From positions 3,782,001-3,846,000 of the forward strand of contig NZ_CP082271.1 in assembly GCF_019880365.1 (NCBI RefSeq): a DNA stretch of 64,000 bases, in the 5' to 3' direction. A program made the position numbers and the translations under genes. A model generated the notes under the pieces. That model was not told the origin of the DNA. It saw only the letters and a list, made by a program, of their open reading frames with translations, and ran no database searches. Numbering within the stretch: position 1 is the stretch's first letter; each line of letters begins with the position of its first letter. Source of the stretch: Pseudomonas sp. DNDY-54. Lineage in GTDB: Bacteria; Pseudomonadota; Gammaproteobacteria; Pseudomonadales; Pseudomonadaceae. This document shows positions 38,361 through 46,681 of this stretch, one piece after another.

Positions 38361-40169
38361 TCAGAAGACAAACTGGTCCGCTGCAAGCCTCATCAGACTG
38401 GCGCTGCCCGCCTCGATCGCTGCCTTATGGGCCGCGGTACGAGGCAGCAGCCGAGTGAAGTAAAACTCAGCAGTGGTTAATTTAGCTTGGTAAAAAGCCG
38501 TATCTCCAGTAGCAGCCTCCAGCTTGCTCTGCGCAACCACAGCCATACGCAGCCAGAAATAACCCAGAATCAAATAGCCGCAGTACATGAGGTAGTCGAC
38601 CGATGCGGCCCCGACCTCATCAGCGTTCTTCATCGCCGCGATGCCGATCCGTTGGGTGATTTCGCCGAGGTCGCGGTTGATGCCCGCCAGCTGCTCCACA
38701 TAGGCATGTAGCTGAGGATGTTGAGTGTTGGCCTCGCAGAACCTGTGCACCATCTTGGTAAAGCCGAGCATCAGCTTGCCCTGGCTGCCCAACACCTTAC
38801 GACCGAGCAGGTCGAGTGCCTGAATCCCGTTGGTGCCTTCGTAAATCGGTGCAATGCGGCAGTCACGCACCAACTGCTCCATGCCCCACTCACGGATATA
38901 ACCGTGACCGCCGAACACCTGCATGCCTAGGTTGGTGACCTCCAGCCCCGTGTCCGTCATAAAGGCTTTACAGACCGGCGTGAGGAACGCGAGCAGGGCT
39001 TCGGCCTCCTGGCGCTTGGCTTCATTCGGGCTGTGGATCTGATCGAGCAGTTGGGCCGTGAAATAGGCCAGCGCTCGGTTGCCCTCGTTGAACGCTTTCA
39101 TCGTCAGGAGCATGCGTCGCACGTCCGGATGAACGATGATCGGATCGGCCGGCTTGTCGGGGAATTTCACACCAGTCAGCGAGCGCATCTGCAGCCGCTC
39201 GTTAGCGTACTGGATCGCGCCCTGAAAGCTCGCCTCGCCGTTGCACAGCCCCTGCATGCCGGTACCCAGACGGGCATGATTCATCATCGTGAACATGCAG
39301 TTCAGGCCTTTGTTCGGCTCGCCTATAAGGAAGCCAGTGGCGCCATCGAAATTGATCACGCAGGTGGCTGACGCCTTGATGCCCATCTTGTGCTCGATGG
39401 AGCCGCAGGCGACGCCATTGCGCTCGCCCACGCTTCCGGCGGCGTCCGGCATGCCCGCTTTCGGTAAGAATTTGGGCACGATGAACAGCGAGATACCCTT
39501 GGTTCCGGCGGGCGCATCGGGCAGCTTGGCCAGTACCAGGTGCACGATGTTCTCGCTCATGTCGTGCTCGCCGGCGGAGATGAAGATCTTGGTGCCGCTG
39601 ATCAAGTAGCTACCATCGGTCTGGGGTACAGCGCGGGTCTTGATGATGCCCAGGTCTGTTCCGCAGTGCGGCTCGGTCAGGCACATGGTGCCGGTCCAAC
39701 GACCTTCGGTCATCCGGGTCAGGTAGGTCTGCTTCTGTTCCTCAGTGCCGTGTGCGCCAATCGCGGCCATTGCTCCGTGGGTGAGGCCTGGATACATGCC
39801 GAAAGAGGTATTGGCCGAGCCAACCATCTCCCCGACTACTAGTCCCAACGAGTGCGGCAACCCTTGGCCGCCATACGCCGGATCCGAAGCCAAGCCCATC
39901 CAGCCACCCTCGGCATACTGCGCGAAGGCCTCTTTGAACCCTTTAGGCGTGGTCACGACACCGTTGTCGAAGTGACAGCCCTCCTCGTCACCGCTGCGGT
40001 TCAGCGGCGCAAGGACCTGCTCACAGAACTTGGCACCCTCCTCGATAATGGCATTGACCATGTCCGGCGTGGCGTCTTCGGCGCCATTAGCTGCGTAACT
40101 GCCGTGGAAGTCAAAGACGTCATCGATCAGAAAGCGCATGTCGCGCAACGGGGCCTTGTAGGCGGGCAT
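38361..40169 (-). CDS. Acyl-CoA dehydrogenase, long FadE-like form (2)
   Basis: A 602-residue paralogue of the previous gene. It shares MPAYKAPLRDMRFLIDDVFD at the N-terminus, MCLTEPHCGTDLGIIKT, KIFISAGEHDMSENIVHLVL and the catalytic YEGTNGIQALDLLGRK. The C-terminal domain (about 470-602) is the extra helical part of this subfamily. TGGAGA precedes the ATG at 40169. It has its own terminator, so it is probably a separate transcription unit from acyl-CoA dehydrogenase 1. The chain-length preference cannot be read from sequence. Confidence 0.9.
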   Translation of the reverse strand: MPAYKAPLRDMRFLIDDVFDFHGSYAANGAEDATPDMVNAIIEEGAKFCEQVLAPLNRSGDEEGCHFDNGVVTTPKGFKEAFAQYAEGGWMGLASDPAYGGQGLPHSLGLVVGEMVGSANTSFGMYPGLTHGAMAAIGAHGTEEQKQTYLTRMTEGRWTGTMCLTEPHCGTDLGIIKTRAVPQTDGSYLISGTKIFISAGEHDMSENIVHLVLAKLPDAPAGTKGISLFIVPKFLPKAGMPDAAGSVGERNGVACGSIEHKMGIKASATCVINFDGATGFLIGEPNKGLNCMFTMMNHARLGTGMQGLCNGEASFQGAIQYANERLQMRSLTGVKFPDKPADPIIVHPDVRRMLLTMKAFNEGNRALAYFTAQLLDQIHSPNEAKRQEAEALLAFLTPVCKAFMTDTGLEVTNLGMQVFGGHGYIREWGMEQLVRDCRIAPIYEGTNGIQALDLLGRKVLGSQGKLMLGFTKMVHRFCEANTQHPQLHAYVEQLAGINRDLGEITQRIGIAAMKNADEVGAASVDYLMYCGYLILGYFWLRMAVVAQSKLEAATGDTAFYQAKLTTAEFYFTRLLPRTAAHKAAIEAGSASLMRLAADQFVF

Positions 40170-40272
40170 ATCAATCTCCAGACGGCGCTGTTCGTTGTGT
40201 CAGCGGCACGCTACCGGGAGATCTGGCCCGCAACAACGAGAGTGCAAGCGATGAATGCGCCGTCATAACCGC

Positions 40273-41625
40273 TCACGTGCCGGTCGCCGCCTGCCTCGCA
40301 GTGCGGACAGCACCGCGGCGGTTGTCTCCATGCACCCGTACACAGTTACGGCCCGCTCCTTTGGCTGCGTACAGCGCTTGGTCGGCGGATTTTATGACGT
40401 CGTCGGGGCTTCGCTGTGTCTCCAGGCGCTCGGCAACACCGATGCTGACGGTTACCGAAACAGAGCCCGCGGCGCCGCTGCCTCGACGCTGCCGGCCATG
40501 ATCCGCGTCCTTGGGACGGCTGGCCTTGTCGCGTAGCTGCAGCGGCTGGCCTTCAACCGCTTGCCGTACCGCCTCCAAGTGCGGCAAACACTGATGCAGA
40601 TCGCGACCAGGAAAAACCAGCGCGAACTCCTCGCCGCCGTAACGATAGGCTCGCCCACCACCACCGACTTTACGCAGCCGGCTCGCCACGAGGCGCAAAA
40701 CCTGATCACCCACGTCGTGGCCATGGGTATCGTTAAATGCCTTGAAGCGGTCCACGTCTGCCATCGCGATCACGTAGTTCCGTCCCAATCGCTGCAGGCG
40801 CTCGTTAAGCGCCCGACGCCCCGGAAGCCCGGTCAGCTCGTCACGGAACGCCATTTGGTAGGCCTCCTGCGCGACGGCGACAAACAACGTCAGCATTGTC
40901 AGGCTGCTCATAACATTAAGCGCGCCGGTCTTACTGAACACCTGCGGCAGCATAGTCAGCAGGCCTATCAAAACGATCAACTGCGCTGCGTGGACGGGCC
41001 GAGGTCGCCGCAGGTACTGCACCAGCAACGCGACCAGCACCACAAGAAACACCGGATAGGCCAATTGGATCAACTGCAGCTCGATAGACCACGAAGGCCA
41101 ACGGACCCTCGTCAGCCAGTCGATCAAGGCATGAGGAAACCGCCGGGCCAACGCCACTGCGACAGCCACAACGGCAAACAGCACAGCAATCCGCGCCAGC
41201 CCATCCTGCAAGAAGTGGGCGCGCTCCAGCCAAAGTCCATACACGCCATAAAGCGCCGGCAGCAGCAGGCTGCAGAGATGGAACGTCAATGCCGCCTCAG
41301 GCAACAAGGCGTCGCTGATGCGGTAGTGGTCCGCCTGGGTATCGAGCAGGAAATAAGCAAGATAGATCAGCAGCAGCAGGCTGGCCTCGCGCATTCGCCC
41401 ATAGGCGATGCAGAACGCGCCGCCAAGCAGCAGCAGAACGGTGGGCAGGACGTTGAACAGCGAGGTGAAGAACTCATTGAGACTTGACTGCTGCGCAGCC
41501 ACCAGCCCGCCCAGCAACAAACCCAACGGCGCGTAAAAATGACTGAGAAAGCGGGCGGCGCTCAGATGAGGCACGATGGCTCCGGCGAAGTCGCGAGAGA
41601 AAGCATTGTGCCAGCACTCGATCAC
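40273..41625 (-). CDS. Membrane-bound diguanylate cyclase (GGDEF)
   Basis: A protein of about 450 residues with an N-terminal membrane region of seven or eight hydrophobic segments and a C-terminal GGDEF domain. The active-site motif is YRYGGEEFALVF, complete, so cyclic-di-GMP synthesis is expected. No RxxD inhibitory site is seen five residues upstream, so product inhibition may be absent. An insertion rich in Arg/Lys/Gly (KASRPKDADHGRQRRGSGAA) sits in the cyclase domain. I prefer the GTG start at 41625; an ATG at 41706 would add a non-conserved 27 residues. It lies between two fatty-acid oxidation genes. Confidence 0.8.
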   Translation of the reverse strand: MIECWHNAFSRDFAGAIVPHLSAARFLSHFYAPLGLLLGGLVAAQQSSLNEFFTSLFNVLPTVLLLLGGAFCIAYGRMREASLLLLIYLAYFLLDTQADHYRISDALLPEAALTFHLCSLLLPALYGVYGLWLERAHFLQDGLARIAVLFAVVAVAVALARRFPHALIDWLTRVRWPSWSIELQLIQLAYPVFLVVLVALLVQYLRRPRPVHAAQLIVLIGLLTMLPQVFSKTGALNVMSSLTMLTLFVAVAQEAYQMAFRDELTGLPGRRALNERLQRLGRNYVIAMADVDRFKAFNDTHGHDVGDQVLRLVASRLRKVGGGGRAYRYGGEEFALVFPGRDLHQCLPHLEAVRQAVEGQPLQLRDKASRPKDADHGRQRRGSGAAGSVSVTVSIGVAERLETQRSPDDVIKSADQALYAAKGAGRNCVRVHGDNRRGAVRTARQAATGT

Positions 41626-41820
41626 ACTAGCACCCGTTAAGCAGGCAGAGCCGGCGCGGTTATCTCGGTAGAGAGTCCAACGGCAATCCGAGCAGAGAAA
41701 AAGCATCCAAAAACGGTGTAGCGCTTTGAGATAAGCGGCGCGTCAAGATGCAAAGGTTGCTCGTGACTGTAGAGCGTCCCTACCCGAGCGAAGCGCACCA
41801 AATCGTTCACGCAGAAAGAC

Positions 41821-41845
41821 GAAACCCGCCATCAAGGCGGGTTTC
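41821..41845 (-). terminator. Intrinsic terminator after acyl-CoA dehydrogenase 3
   Basis: A GAAACCCGCC/GGCGGGTTTC stem with a five-base loop is followed on the minus strand by GTCTTTCTG. It is 52 bases past the stop of the 41897-43702 gene. The remaining gap up to the cyclase gene holds nothing else that I can name. Confidence 0.85.
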
Positions 41846-41896
41846 GTCAACAGCCGGAAACCACCGAATACAGCGGTTTCACTTGGCGGTACGGCG

Positions 41897-43702
41897 TTAG
41901 TACGCGAGCTCGAAGTGCGCTTCGTCCATGTCCATCAGGTTGTCAGCACCGGACAGCATGGCTTCGACGTGAGTGCGCGTACGCGGCAGGATGCGCTGGA
42001 AATAGAAACGCGCGGTCTGCACCTTGGCGGTGTAGAAGCCGTCGGTGTCTTCGCCGGCTGCGATCTTCTCGGATGCCAGACGCGCCATGTCGGCCCAGAA
42101 GTACGCCAGGCAGGCGTAACCGCAGTACATCAGGTAATCCACCGAGGCGGCCCCAACTTCTTCGCGGTTCTTCATGGCAGCCATGCCGACCTTCATGGTC
42201 AGGTCGCCCCACTCCTTGTTCAGCTTGGCCAGCGGCTCGACGAACTGCTTGACCGACTCGTTGCCTTCGTTGGCCTGGCAGAACTTATGTACCACCTTGG
42301 TGAAGCCTTTCAGCGCCTCGCCCTGGGTCATCAGCACCTTGCGACCCAGCAGGTCGAGCGCCTGGATGCCAGTGGTGCCTTCGTACAGGCAGGAGATGCG
42401 GCTGTCGCGCACGTTCTGCTCCATGCCCCACTCGGCGATGAAGCCGTGGCCGCCATAGATCTGCACGCCGTGGTTGGCCGCTTCGAAGCCGACTTCGGTC
42501 ATGAAGGCCTTGGCGATCGGAGTCAGGAACGCGAGCATCGCGTCGGCCGCCTTGCGCTGTTCTTCGTCCTGGCTGCGCTGAGTGATGTCGACCTGCTTGG
42601 CCGCGAAGTAGAGCATCGCGCGGTTGCCTTCGGCGAAGGCCTTCATAGTCAGCAGCATGCGGCGCACGTCCGGATGCACGATGATCGGATCAGCGGCTTT
42701 TTCCGGTGCTTTCGGGCCAGTCAGTGAGCGCATCTGCAGACGCTCGCGAGCGTACTTGATGCCACCCTGGAAGCCGATTTCGGCATGGGCCAGACCTTGC
42801 AGAGCCGTGCCCAGACGCGCGGTATTCATGAAGGTGAACATGCAGTTCAGGCCCTTGTTCGGCGGACCGATCAGGAAGCCGGTGGCGCCGTCGAAGTTCA
42901 TCACGCAGGTAGCGTTGCCGTGGATACCCATCTTGTGTTCCAGGGAGCCACAGGACACGCCGTTGCGCTCGCCCACACCGCCTTCGGCGTTAGGCAGAAA
43001 CTTGGGCACGATGAACAGGGAGATGCCCTTGGTGCCAGCCGGCGCATCGGGCAGCCGAGCCAGAACGATATGGACGATGTTATCGGCCATGTCGTGTTCA
43101 CCAGCGGAGATAAAGATCTTGGTGCCGGATACCTTGTAGCTGCCGTCGGCCTGAGGCTCGGCCTTGGTGCGCAGCATGCCCAGGTCAGTGCCGCAATGCG
43201 GCTCGGTCAGACACATGGTACCGGTCCACTCGCCGGAGACCAATTTGGTCAGATAGGTCTGCTGCTGCTCGGGCGTGCCGTGCTCGTGCAGGGTGTTCAT
43301 CGCACCGTGGGACAGGCCGGGGTACATGCCCCAGGACCAGTTGGCTTCGCCAATCATCTCGCTGACAGCCATGCCAAGCGACTCTGGCAAGCCTTGACCA
43401 CCATGCTCGACGTCATGAGCCAGGCTCGGCCAGCCGCCTTCGACAAACTGTTGGTAGGCTTCCTTGAAACCCGTCGGCGTCTTCACGCCACTTTCGCTCC
43501 AAGTACAGCCTTCGATATCACCCACGCGGTTGAGGGGAGCGATCACCTGCTCACAGAACTTAGCGCCTTCATCGAGAATGGCGTTGACCATGTCCGGGGT
43601 GGCGTCTTCGCAACCCGGAAGGCTCTGATAGTGCGCTTCGTAGCCGAGCAATTCGTCACGTACAAAGCGGATATCGCGCAAGGGGGCCTTGTAGTCAGGC
43701 AT
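41897..43702 (-). CDS. Acyl-CoA dehydrogenase, long FadE-like form (3), PsrA-box controlled
   Basis: A 601-residue acyl-CoA dehydrogenase. Features are MPDYKAPLRDIRFVRDELLG, MCLTEPHCGTDLGMLRT, KIFISAGEHDMADNIVHIVL and the catalytic YEGTTGIQALDLLGRK. By position next to the FlgC-like gene and the bio genes it corresponds to PA0506 of P. aeruginosa, which is reported as a PsrA-repressed gene. Two PsrA-type boxes lie 95-121 bases upstream, in agreement. GAGG precedes the ATG. It should take part in long-chain fatty acid beta-oxidation. Confidence 0.92.
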   Translation of the reverse strand: MPDYKAPLRDIRFVRDELLGYEAHYQSLPGCEDATPDMVNAILDEGAKFCEQVIAPLNRVGDIEGCTWSESGVKTPTGFKEAYQQFVEGGWPSLAHDVEHGGQGLPESLGMAVSEMIGEANWSWGMYPGLSHGAMNTLHEHGTPEQQQTYLTKLVSGEWTGTMCLTEPHCGTDLGMLRTKAEPQADGSYKVSGTKIFISAGEHDMADNIVHIVLARLPDAPAGTKGISLFIVPKFLPNAEGGVGERNGVSCGSLEHKMGIHGNATCVMNFDGATGFLIGPPNKGLNCMFTFMNTARLGTALQGLAHAEIGFQGGIKYARERLQMRSLTGPKAPEKAADPIIVHPDVRRMLLTMKAFAEGNRAMLYFAAKQVDITQRSQDEEQRKAADAMLAFLTPIAKAFMTEVGFEAANHGVQIYGGHGFIAEWGMEQNVRDSRISCLYEGTTGIQALDLLGRKVLMTQGEALKGFTKVVHKFCQANEGNESVKQFVEPLAKLNKEWGDLTMKVGMAAMKNREEVGAASVDYLMYCGYACLAYFWADMARLASEKIAAGEDTDGFYTAKVQTARFYFQRILPRTRTHVEAMLSGADNLMDMDEAHFELAY

Positions 43703-43796
43703 ATCGTAAACCTCAACGGTGGGTTCTTGATTCAGGTGACTGACGGGTCAGCCACGCTTGATTTGGAATGGACCATCCGGCATAGCCCCGGCAGGT

Positions 43797-43823
43797 CAAA
43801 CAGGCGTTTGAAACATACGTTTA
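43797..43823. promoter_or_regulatory. Two PsrA-type operator boxes upstream of acyl-CoA dehydrogenase 3
   Basis: CAAAC-AGGC-GTTTG (43797-43810) is a perfect match to the reported PsrA consensus (G/C)AAAC-N2-4-GTTT(G/C). GAAAC-ATAC-GTTTA (43810-43823) overlaps its end by one base and departs from the consensus only in the last base. The pair is 95-121 bases before the start codon at 43702. PsrA is a TetR-family repressor released by long-chain fatty acids. The rest of the 241-base gap shows no further gene. Confidence 0.7.
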
Positions 43824-43943
43824 GGCCTAGACGATGTCAAGCAGCGGGCAGGACCCCGTTTGTCGGCATCTTCGCGGATATCAATGGCGGTATGACTACC
43901 CGAGGCGGGCAAAGCCGCCGGCCAGAACGGCCGGGGTCGGAGG

Positions 43944-44198
43944 TCAGGCTTTGGTGTTGATCAGGGTGCCAAGTACTTCGTCAGCGGTTTCTAGCAGGCG
44001 GACGCCCGTCCTGGCCTGGTGCTCGCCGACTTTCATCTGAACCAGCTCTTCGGTCAGCTCGACGCTGTCGGCCATCACTTGCGAGGTTTCGACTGGCAGA
44101 GTGCGTTCGGCTATGGCCATGCCTGCTTGCTCTACGCGCTGCTGACCGGCCTGGTACGCACCGAGGCCTGCCGAGAGAAGGCTGCTGTTGATCTGCAT
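43944..44198 (-). CDS. Small FlgC/FlgE-like protein of unknown function
   Basis: An 84-residue protein. The N-terminus MQINSSLLSAGLGAYQAGQQ and the C-terminus LLETADEVLGTLINTK are rich in residues typical of the terminal coiled-coil regions of flagellar rod and hook proteins (FlgC type). It is too short to be a structural rod protein and has no central domain. It sits alone between bioD and acyl-CoA dehydrogenase 3, as in the PA0505 region of P. aeruginosa to my recollection. Its role is unknown; resemblance to the flagellar axial family is weak evidence of a shared export or assembly behaviour. Confidence 0.65.
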   Translation of the reverse strand: MQINSSLLSAGLGAYQAGQQRVEQAGMAIAERTLPVETSQVMADSVELTEELVQMKVGEHQARTGVRLLETADEVLGTLINTKA

Positions 44199-44443
44199 GG
44201 TTCGACTCCTTGGATCACTTGGCCATCATTGAAGCAGAGCCGTTCCGCTGACGCCAGTTGCATGTCGCAATAAACGTCAGCGTTTTATTACGAATACGGC
44301 GCGGGCCTTCATTGGTGCAGCGCCACTGAACGGAATGTCTGCGATCCAGACGCAGCCGCTGCTCGATTGCGCCGACCCGACGGACAACGTGATCCATCAC
44401 CGTCGTTGGATATCCTGCGCATCGTCCCCGAACAGCAGTGTCT

Positions 44444-45142
44444 TCAAGACTCGAATGAGGAAGCCTTGAGCGCGCGCAAATCGAGAAAGTGCGCCACCTC
44501 CGCCGGGCTTGCCGTTTCCAGACGCGGCACCTGACCGAGGCACGGCGCCGCCAGACGCTCAGTCAAGGTTTCAAGGTTTTCCTGCAGCCGCGACGTCGCC
44601 GGATCGACGATATTGGCGACCCATCCAGCCAGCTGCAGCCCGTCACGCTCGATGGCTTCGGCGCTGAGCAGCGCATGATTGATACAGCCGAGGCGAACCC
44701 CGACCACCAGGATCACCGGCAGACCAAGTTGTATGGCGAGATCCGACAGCGCTTCGCGACCGGCCAGCGGCACGCGCCAGCCACCGGCACCTTCTACCAC
44801 CGAGAAATCCGCCTTCAGCGCCAGCATGTCGCGCACCGGCTGAAGCAACTGGGCGACAGTCAATTCGACCCCGGCTTCACGCGCAGCCAGGTGTGGTGCG
44901 ATGGCCGGCTCGAAGGCGAACGGGTTGACCTGCTGGTAGCGCATCGACAGCGAGCACTCGTCTAGCAGGGCCAGTGCATCGTCGTTGCGCAGGCCTTCGG
45001 CCGTGAGCTCACAACCGGAAGCGACAGGCTTCGCCGCCGCCGTACTCAGCCCTGCCAACCGCGCAGCATGCAGCAACGCCGACGCAATGGTGGTCTTGCC
45101 GACCTCGGTATCCGTGCCGGTAACGAAAAAGGCAGTCGTCAT
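44444..45142 (-). CDS. bioD: Dethiobiotin synthetase BioD
   Basis: A 232-residue ATP-dependent carboxylase that closes the ureido ring of dethiobiotin. The P-loop is GTDTEVGKT (residues 9-17), and the N-terminus is MTTAFFVTGTD. The substrate region VEGAGGWRVPL is present. The longer upstream reading runs into bioC and was discarded. bioC ends one base upstream of its start, so it is the last gene of the bioBFHCD series. No clear terminator was found in the 245 bases after it. Confidence 0.95.
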   Translation of the reverse strand: MTTAFFVTGTDTEVGKTTIASALLHAARLAGLSTAAAKPVASGCELTAEGLRNDDALALLDECSLSMRYQQVNPFAFEPAIAPHLAAREAGVELTVAQLLQPVRDMLALKADFSVVEGAGGWRVPLAGREALSDLAIQLGLPVILVVGVRLGCINHALLSAEAIERDGLQLAGWVANIVDPATSRLQENLETLTERLAAPCLGQVPRLETASPAEVAHFLDLRALKASSFES

Positions 45143-45143
45143 G

Positions 45144-45962
45144 TCAATCCTTGTGGAGTACGCCGTACACGACCTGATAAGTGGCTGGCAGTCCCGCCGG
45201 GGTGCGGAACTGTTCATACGCATCCACCAGCGCACGGATACGCGCCCTGCCGGTCAGCCCACCCGGGCGGCCCGGGTTGAGGTTGTGCGCACCCAGGGCT
45301 TTAAGGTCGTAGGTCAGTTGGCGCAGCTCGGCGTAATGCAGCACCTGTGGCCGGACCTCCAATCGCCCCAGGCGCAGGCCACTGATGGCGCAAAGCTGCC
45401 GGTAAACATCAATAGAGCGAAAACGATTCACGTGGGCGAAGCCATCCACGCGCTCCCAGCTGGTGCGCAGCTCTTGCAACGTGCCATTGCACAGACTGCT
45501 GAACGCAAACACCCCACCGGGGCGCAGTACCCGTTCAGCCTCTCTCAGCACGGCGGCAAAATCGTCGCACCACTGCAGCGCAAGGCTGGAAAAGATCAGC
45601 TCGAACGACGCATCGCGTACCGGTAAACATTCGGCGTCGCCCGCCACAAATGCTGACGCGCCTCCCTGAGGCCGAGCGTGGCGCAACATGCCTTCGGCAA
45701 TATCCAGCGCGGCGCCTGTTCCAGCGGGAAAGCGGGTCGCCAGGACTCTTGAGAAATAGCCAGTACCGCAACCCAAGTCCAACCATCGCTCAGGCAGCAG
45801 ATCGCCGGGCAGGCATTCCAACAAGGTGTTGCCCACGGCTCGCTGCAACTCGGCTACGGCGTCGTAACTGGTGGCCGCACGGGAAAACGAGGCGGCGACC
45901 TGACGCTTGTCGGGCAGATCGCTGACCACCCTTGGCCCCGCAGCCATGACCAGGTTGTTCAT
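45144..45962 (-). CDS. bioC: Malonyl-ACP O-methyltransferase BioC
   Basis: A 272-residue SAM-dependent methyltransferase that primes pimeloyl-ACP synthesis by methylating malonyl-ACP. The SAM motif is WLDLGCGTGYFSRVLA, and the segment KRQVAASFSRAATSYD at the N-terminus is typical of BioC. The ATG at 45962 overlaps the bioH stop by four bases (ATGA); an ATG nine codons further upstream is less likely. It works with BioH, encoded just before it. Confidence 0.94.
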   Translation of the reverse strand: MNNLVMAAGPRVVSDLPDKRQVAASFSRAATSYDAVAELQRAVGNTLLECLPGDLLPERWLDLGCGTGYFSRVLATRFPAGTGAALDIAEGMLRHARPQGGASAFVAGDAECLPVRDASFELIFSSLALQWCDDFAAVLREAERVLRPGGVFAFSSLCNGTLQELRTSWERVDGFAHVNRFRSIDVYRQLCAISGLRLGRLEVRPQVLHYAELRQLTYDLKALGAHNLNPGRPGGLTGRARIRALVDAYEQFRTPAGLPATYQVVYGVLHKD

Positions 45963-46681
45963 ATCACCATGCCCTTGATAAATGCCCATATCATTGACGC
46001 AACATCATCGGGACGTTCGAGTGGCAGCGCGTGGCTGGCACCTGTCAGCAGCTCGGCTTCGATGCCCGGCATCCAGCGCCGCAGCGCATCGCTGGCAGCA
46101 GCCGGGACCAATGCATCGTTACCGGCAAACAGGTGCAGCTGAGGGCCGAAATAGCCATGCAATGCCCCGCGCCCGTCCAGTTCGGCCAATAGCTGCAAGC
46201 CTGCGTCCAGAACCGCAGGCGAGGATGTCGACTGACTGACTTCCAACTGGCGCGCCAAAGTTCGCGGATCATAGCCACCGCGGCTGCAGAGCAAACGGAA
46301 CCGTTTGAGGGTTTCCTCCGGGTCCAGCCGGAACGCCTCATGAAAGGCATCGAATATGTCGGTGGCCATCGCTTCGGGCCACTGAGGACGCGCACGGAAG
46401 CAGGGATTGGCGGCGATGGTGATCAGCCCACCGCACGTATCAACGCGTCGTGCTGCTAGCTGGGTGGCCAACATGCCACCCAGAGACCATCCGCCGAGCC
46501 AGCTGTCTTGAGGCAGGCGACGGTCCAGCTCTTCGAGCCAGGCGCCGGCGTCTGCTAGCTCAGGCAAGGGCTCGATGACCACCTCGAGATCCGGCGCGAG
46601 CTCCGACAGCGCCTCGCACAATGGTTGCAACGCAGCCGGGCCAAACGCCCATCCGGGCAGCAAAATCAGCTGATTAGGCAT
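45959..46681 (-). CDS. bioH: Pimeloyl-ACP methyl ester carboxylesterase BioH
   Basis: A 240-residue alpha/beta hydrolase that removes the methyl group added by BioC. The nucleophile elbow is GGWSLGGM with Ser66, and the late segment TGASHALPLERPDDVA provides the catalytic His. The start MPNQLILLPGWAFG at 46681 overlaps the bioF 3' end by eight bases; a longer upstream form lies within bioF. Its place inside the bio operon settles the call against general esterases. Confidence 0.93.
   Translation of the reverse strand: MPNQLILLPGWAFGPAALQPLCEALSELAPDLEVVIEPLPELADAGAWLEELDRRLPQDSWLGGWSLGGMLATQLAARRVDTCGGLITIAANPCFRARPQWPEAMATDIFDAFHEAFRLDPEETLKRFRLLCSRGGYDPRTLARQLEVSQSTSSPAVLDAGLQLLAELDGRGALHGYFGPQLHLFAGNDALVPAAASDALRRWMPGIEAELLTGASHALPLERPDDVASMIWAFIKGMVI

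Noticed and set aside
42785..43960. A 391-codon open frame on the plus strand
   Set aside because: It is antisense to acyl-CoA dehydrogenase 3 and runs across its promoter region; no family features.
44215..44400. A 61-codon frame between bioD and the FlgC-like gene
   Set aside because: No ribosome-binding site, no recognisable family and an Arg-rich composition typical of chance frames in GC-rich DNA. Conservation in relatives could change this view.
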